A stretch of DNA of 64,000 nucleotides. Origin: Ascoidea asiatica. Taxonomy: Eukaryota > Ascomycota > Saccharomycetes > Ascoideales > Ascoideaceae. The stretch covers positions 1,050,483 through 1,114,482 of the forward strand of contig BCKQ01000006.1 of the NCBI GenBank assembly GCA_001600695.1. The letters are read 5' to 3'. Below are positions 62,868 to 64,000 of this stretch, one piece after another (position 1 is the stretch's first letter; each line of letters starts with the position of its first letter). The notes below the pieces were generated by a model. The model did no database searches. It was not told the origin of the DNA and saw only the letters and a program-made list of their open reading frames with translations. Position numbers and translations under genes: made by a program.

Positions 62868-64000
62868 GATATTATTGACATTATTGATATTATTGATATT
62901 ATTAATATTCGAATTATTATTATTCGAATTATTATTATTCACATTATTAGTATTATTCAATTCATAATTAAATGGCTGGGATTGATTATATCTTTGTTGG
63001 GCTAATAAACTATTGGCTGAGTTCGGGCTTTTATTGATATTCATATTATTAACCAAACCTAAAGAAGAATGTGATTGAGATCTAGTTAAAGAATTTAACT
63101 TATTATTTGAAGAATTAATATTATCTAAATATTGATGACTTGAATTTTGAATATTTTGAAAAAATGGTTTTCTTTTAATTATTATTAAACCATTTTCATG
63201 TGATTCAATTAAATTTAAAAAATTAGTTAATGTATATAAAATTTTTTTATGATTTTGTGAAATTGAAGAAGGATAAGCTAATTCTGTATAAAACTTTTTT
63301 GTATCATTTTTAAATATAACTAATTGAGTATAGTATTCCAAAATTTCCGGATCATTAAAGTTTAAGATATTCGGAGGCATTTGTGTATTTGAGATGCAAG
63401 GAATTGAAGGATAGAATCTTTCTATTGCATTAGGGTTGGAATTAAGATTTAAATTAATATTAGAGTTGGAACTAGAACCAATAGAATTTTGATTTAATAA
63501 AAGATTATTTAGGTTTAATTTATTATTAATGATACTGTTATTGTTATTATTAGGAACAATATTAATATTGTTATTATTAATATTATTGTTATTATTAAGT
63601 CCATGGATCGTATTTGTCATATTATTTATATTATTCATGTTATTCATATTATTCATATTAGTTGTATTATTGATGTTATTAATGTTACTCATGTTATTTA
63701 TATTACTCATACTATTGATATTATTCATATTACCAGTAGGTACTGAACTTATAGAGAATAAACTAGTTAAAGAAGCAGTTGAAGTAGAACGATGTTGCTC
63801 TTCCAATTGACCTCTTTTTTCACGCTTTTCTCTTTCAATTCTTTCTCTTTCAGCTAACGGTAACATTTTTTTATATTCAACTCTTAATTTTCTACCACCG
63901 ATTTCTCTACCATTTAAATTTTTAACAACAGAAGATGTTTCATCAGTTGAAGTAAAATTAGCAAAAGCTAAACCTCTAAATACCCCGTTATCAAAATGAT
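61620..64000 (-). CDS. PIN4: PIN4/MDT1-like RNA-binding protein (5' end outside window)
   Basis: At least 792 codons remain; the frame is open to the window end, so the true start lies beyond 64000 and the ATG at 63866 is internal. The first visible residues are the end of an RRM: FRGLAFANFTS, SSVVKNLNGREIGGRKLRVE, YKKMLP. They are followed by LAERERIEREKREKRGQ, the basic helix that follows the RRM in Pin4. The rest is Asn/Ser/Gln-rich low complexity, ending SKRDIWGATRPVAI. S. cerevisiae Pin4 (about 668 residues) works in the G2/M and DNA-damage response and interacts with Rad53 through phospho-Thr motifs. Large AAT/AAC tracts (for example around 62305-62357 and 62816-62867) inflate the length. 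Confidence 0.85.
62305..62357 (-). repeat. (AAT)n microsatellite in PIN4-like gene
   Basis: On + reads (ATT)n; encodes poly-Asn. A second long tract lies at 62816-62867. Confidence 0.85.

Overview
This window is nuclear DNA of a budding yeast (Saccharomycotina). It is very AT-rich, genes are compact and mostly intronless, introns are short with yeast splice signals (GTATGT or GTAAGT donors, CTAAC branch sites), many proteins carry long Asn runs, and nearly every conserved gene has a clear Saccharomyces homologue. Two secreted plant-cell-wall enzymes and a near absence of CTG codons in the conserved genes I checked suggest a plant-associated lineage outside the Saccharomyces group. The Ascoidea/Saccharomycopsis group is my guess; nothing here proves it.

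Layout. 1-8.9 kb: 3' part of a NUM1-like cortical anchor, a STE11 MAPKKK with an apparent 5' mini-exon, and mitoribosomal protein mL38 (MRPL35). 9.7-11.7 kb: a small orphan protein and spliced cytochrome c1 (CYT1). 12.6-17.6 kb: a divergent pair of secreted enzymes, a GH28 rhamnogalacturonan hydrolase and a CBM1-GH45 endoglucanase, sharing a 2.6 kb gene-free intergenic region. 18.3-31.3 kb: a DUF4112 membrane protein, a DDR48-like repeat protein, CCT1/TCP1, mitochondrial prolyl-tRNA synthetase (AIM10), spliced SBH1 (Sec61 beta), NAT1 and a possible INO80-complex subunit. 31.4-48.2 kb: INP51-like inositol 5-phosphatase with a degenerate Sac domain, TPS2, an NRAMP metal transporter, a PQ-loop protein and a DOT6/TOD6-type Myb factor. 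49.3-56.4 kb: a decayed Ty1/copia retrotransposon with both LTRs, a 5-bp target duplication and an initiator-tRNA-Met primer site. 57.3-64 kb: a possible exon of an unidentified small gene, a SAS3-like MYST acetyltransferase, and the 3' part of PIN4, cut by the window end.

Most genes are independent housekeeping units. The functional grouping that stands out is the divergent pectin/cellulose enzyme pair. Other points of note are three introns at or near start codons (STE11, CYT1, SBH1), a foreign-looking insertion with 43-bp tandem repeats inside the retroelement gag, and coding minisatellites. I found no CRISPR array, rRNA or convincing tRNA gene.
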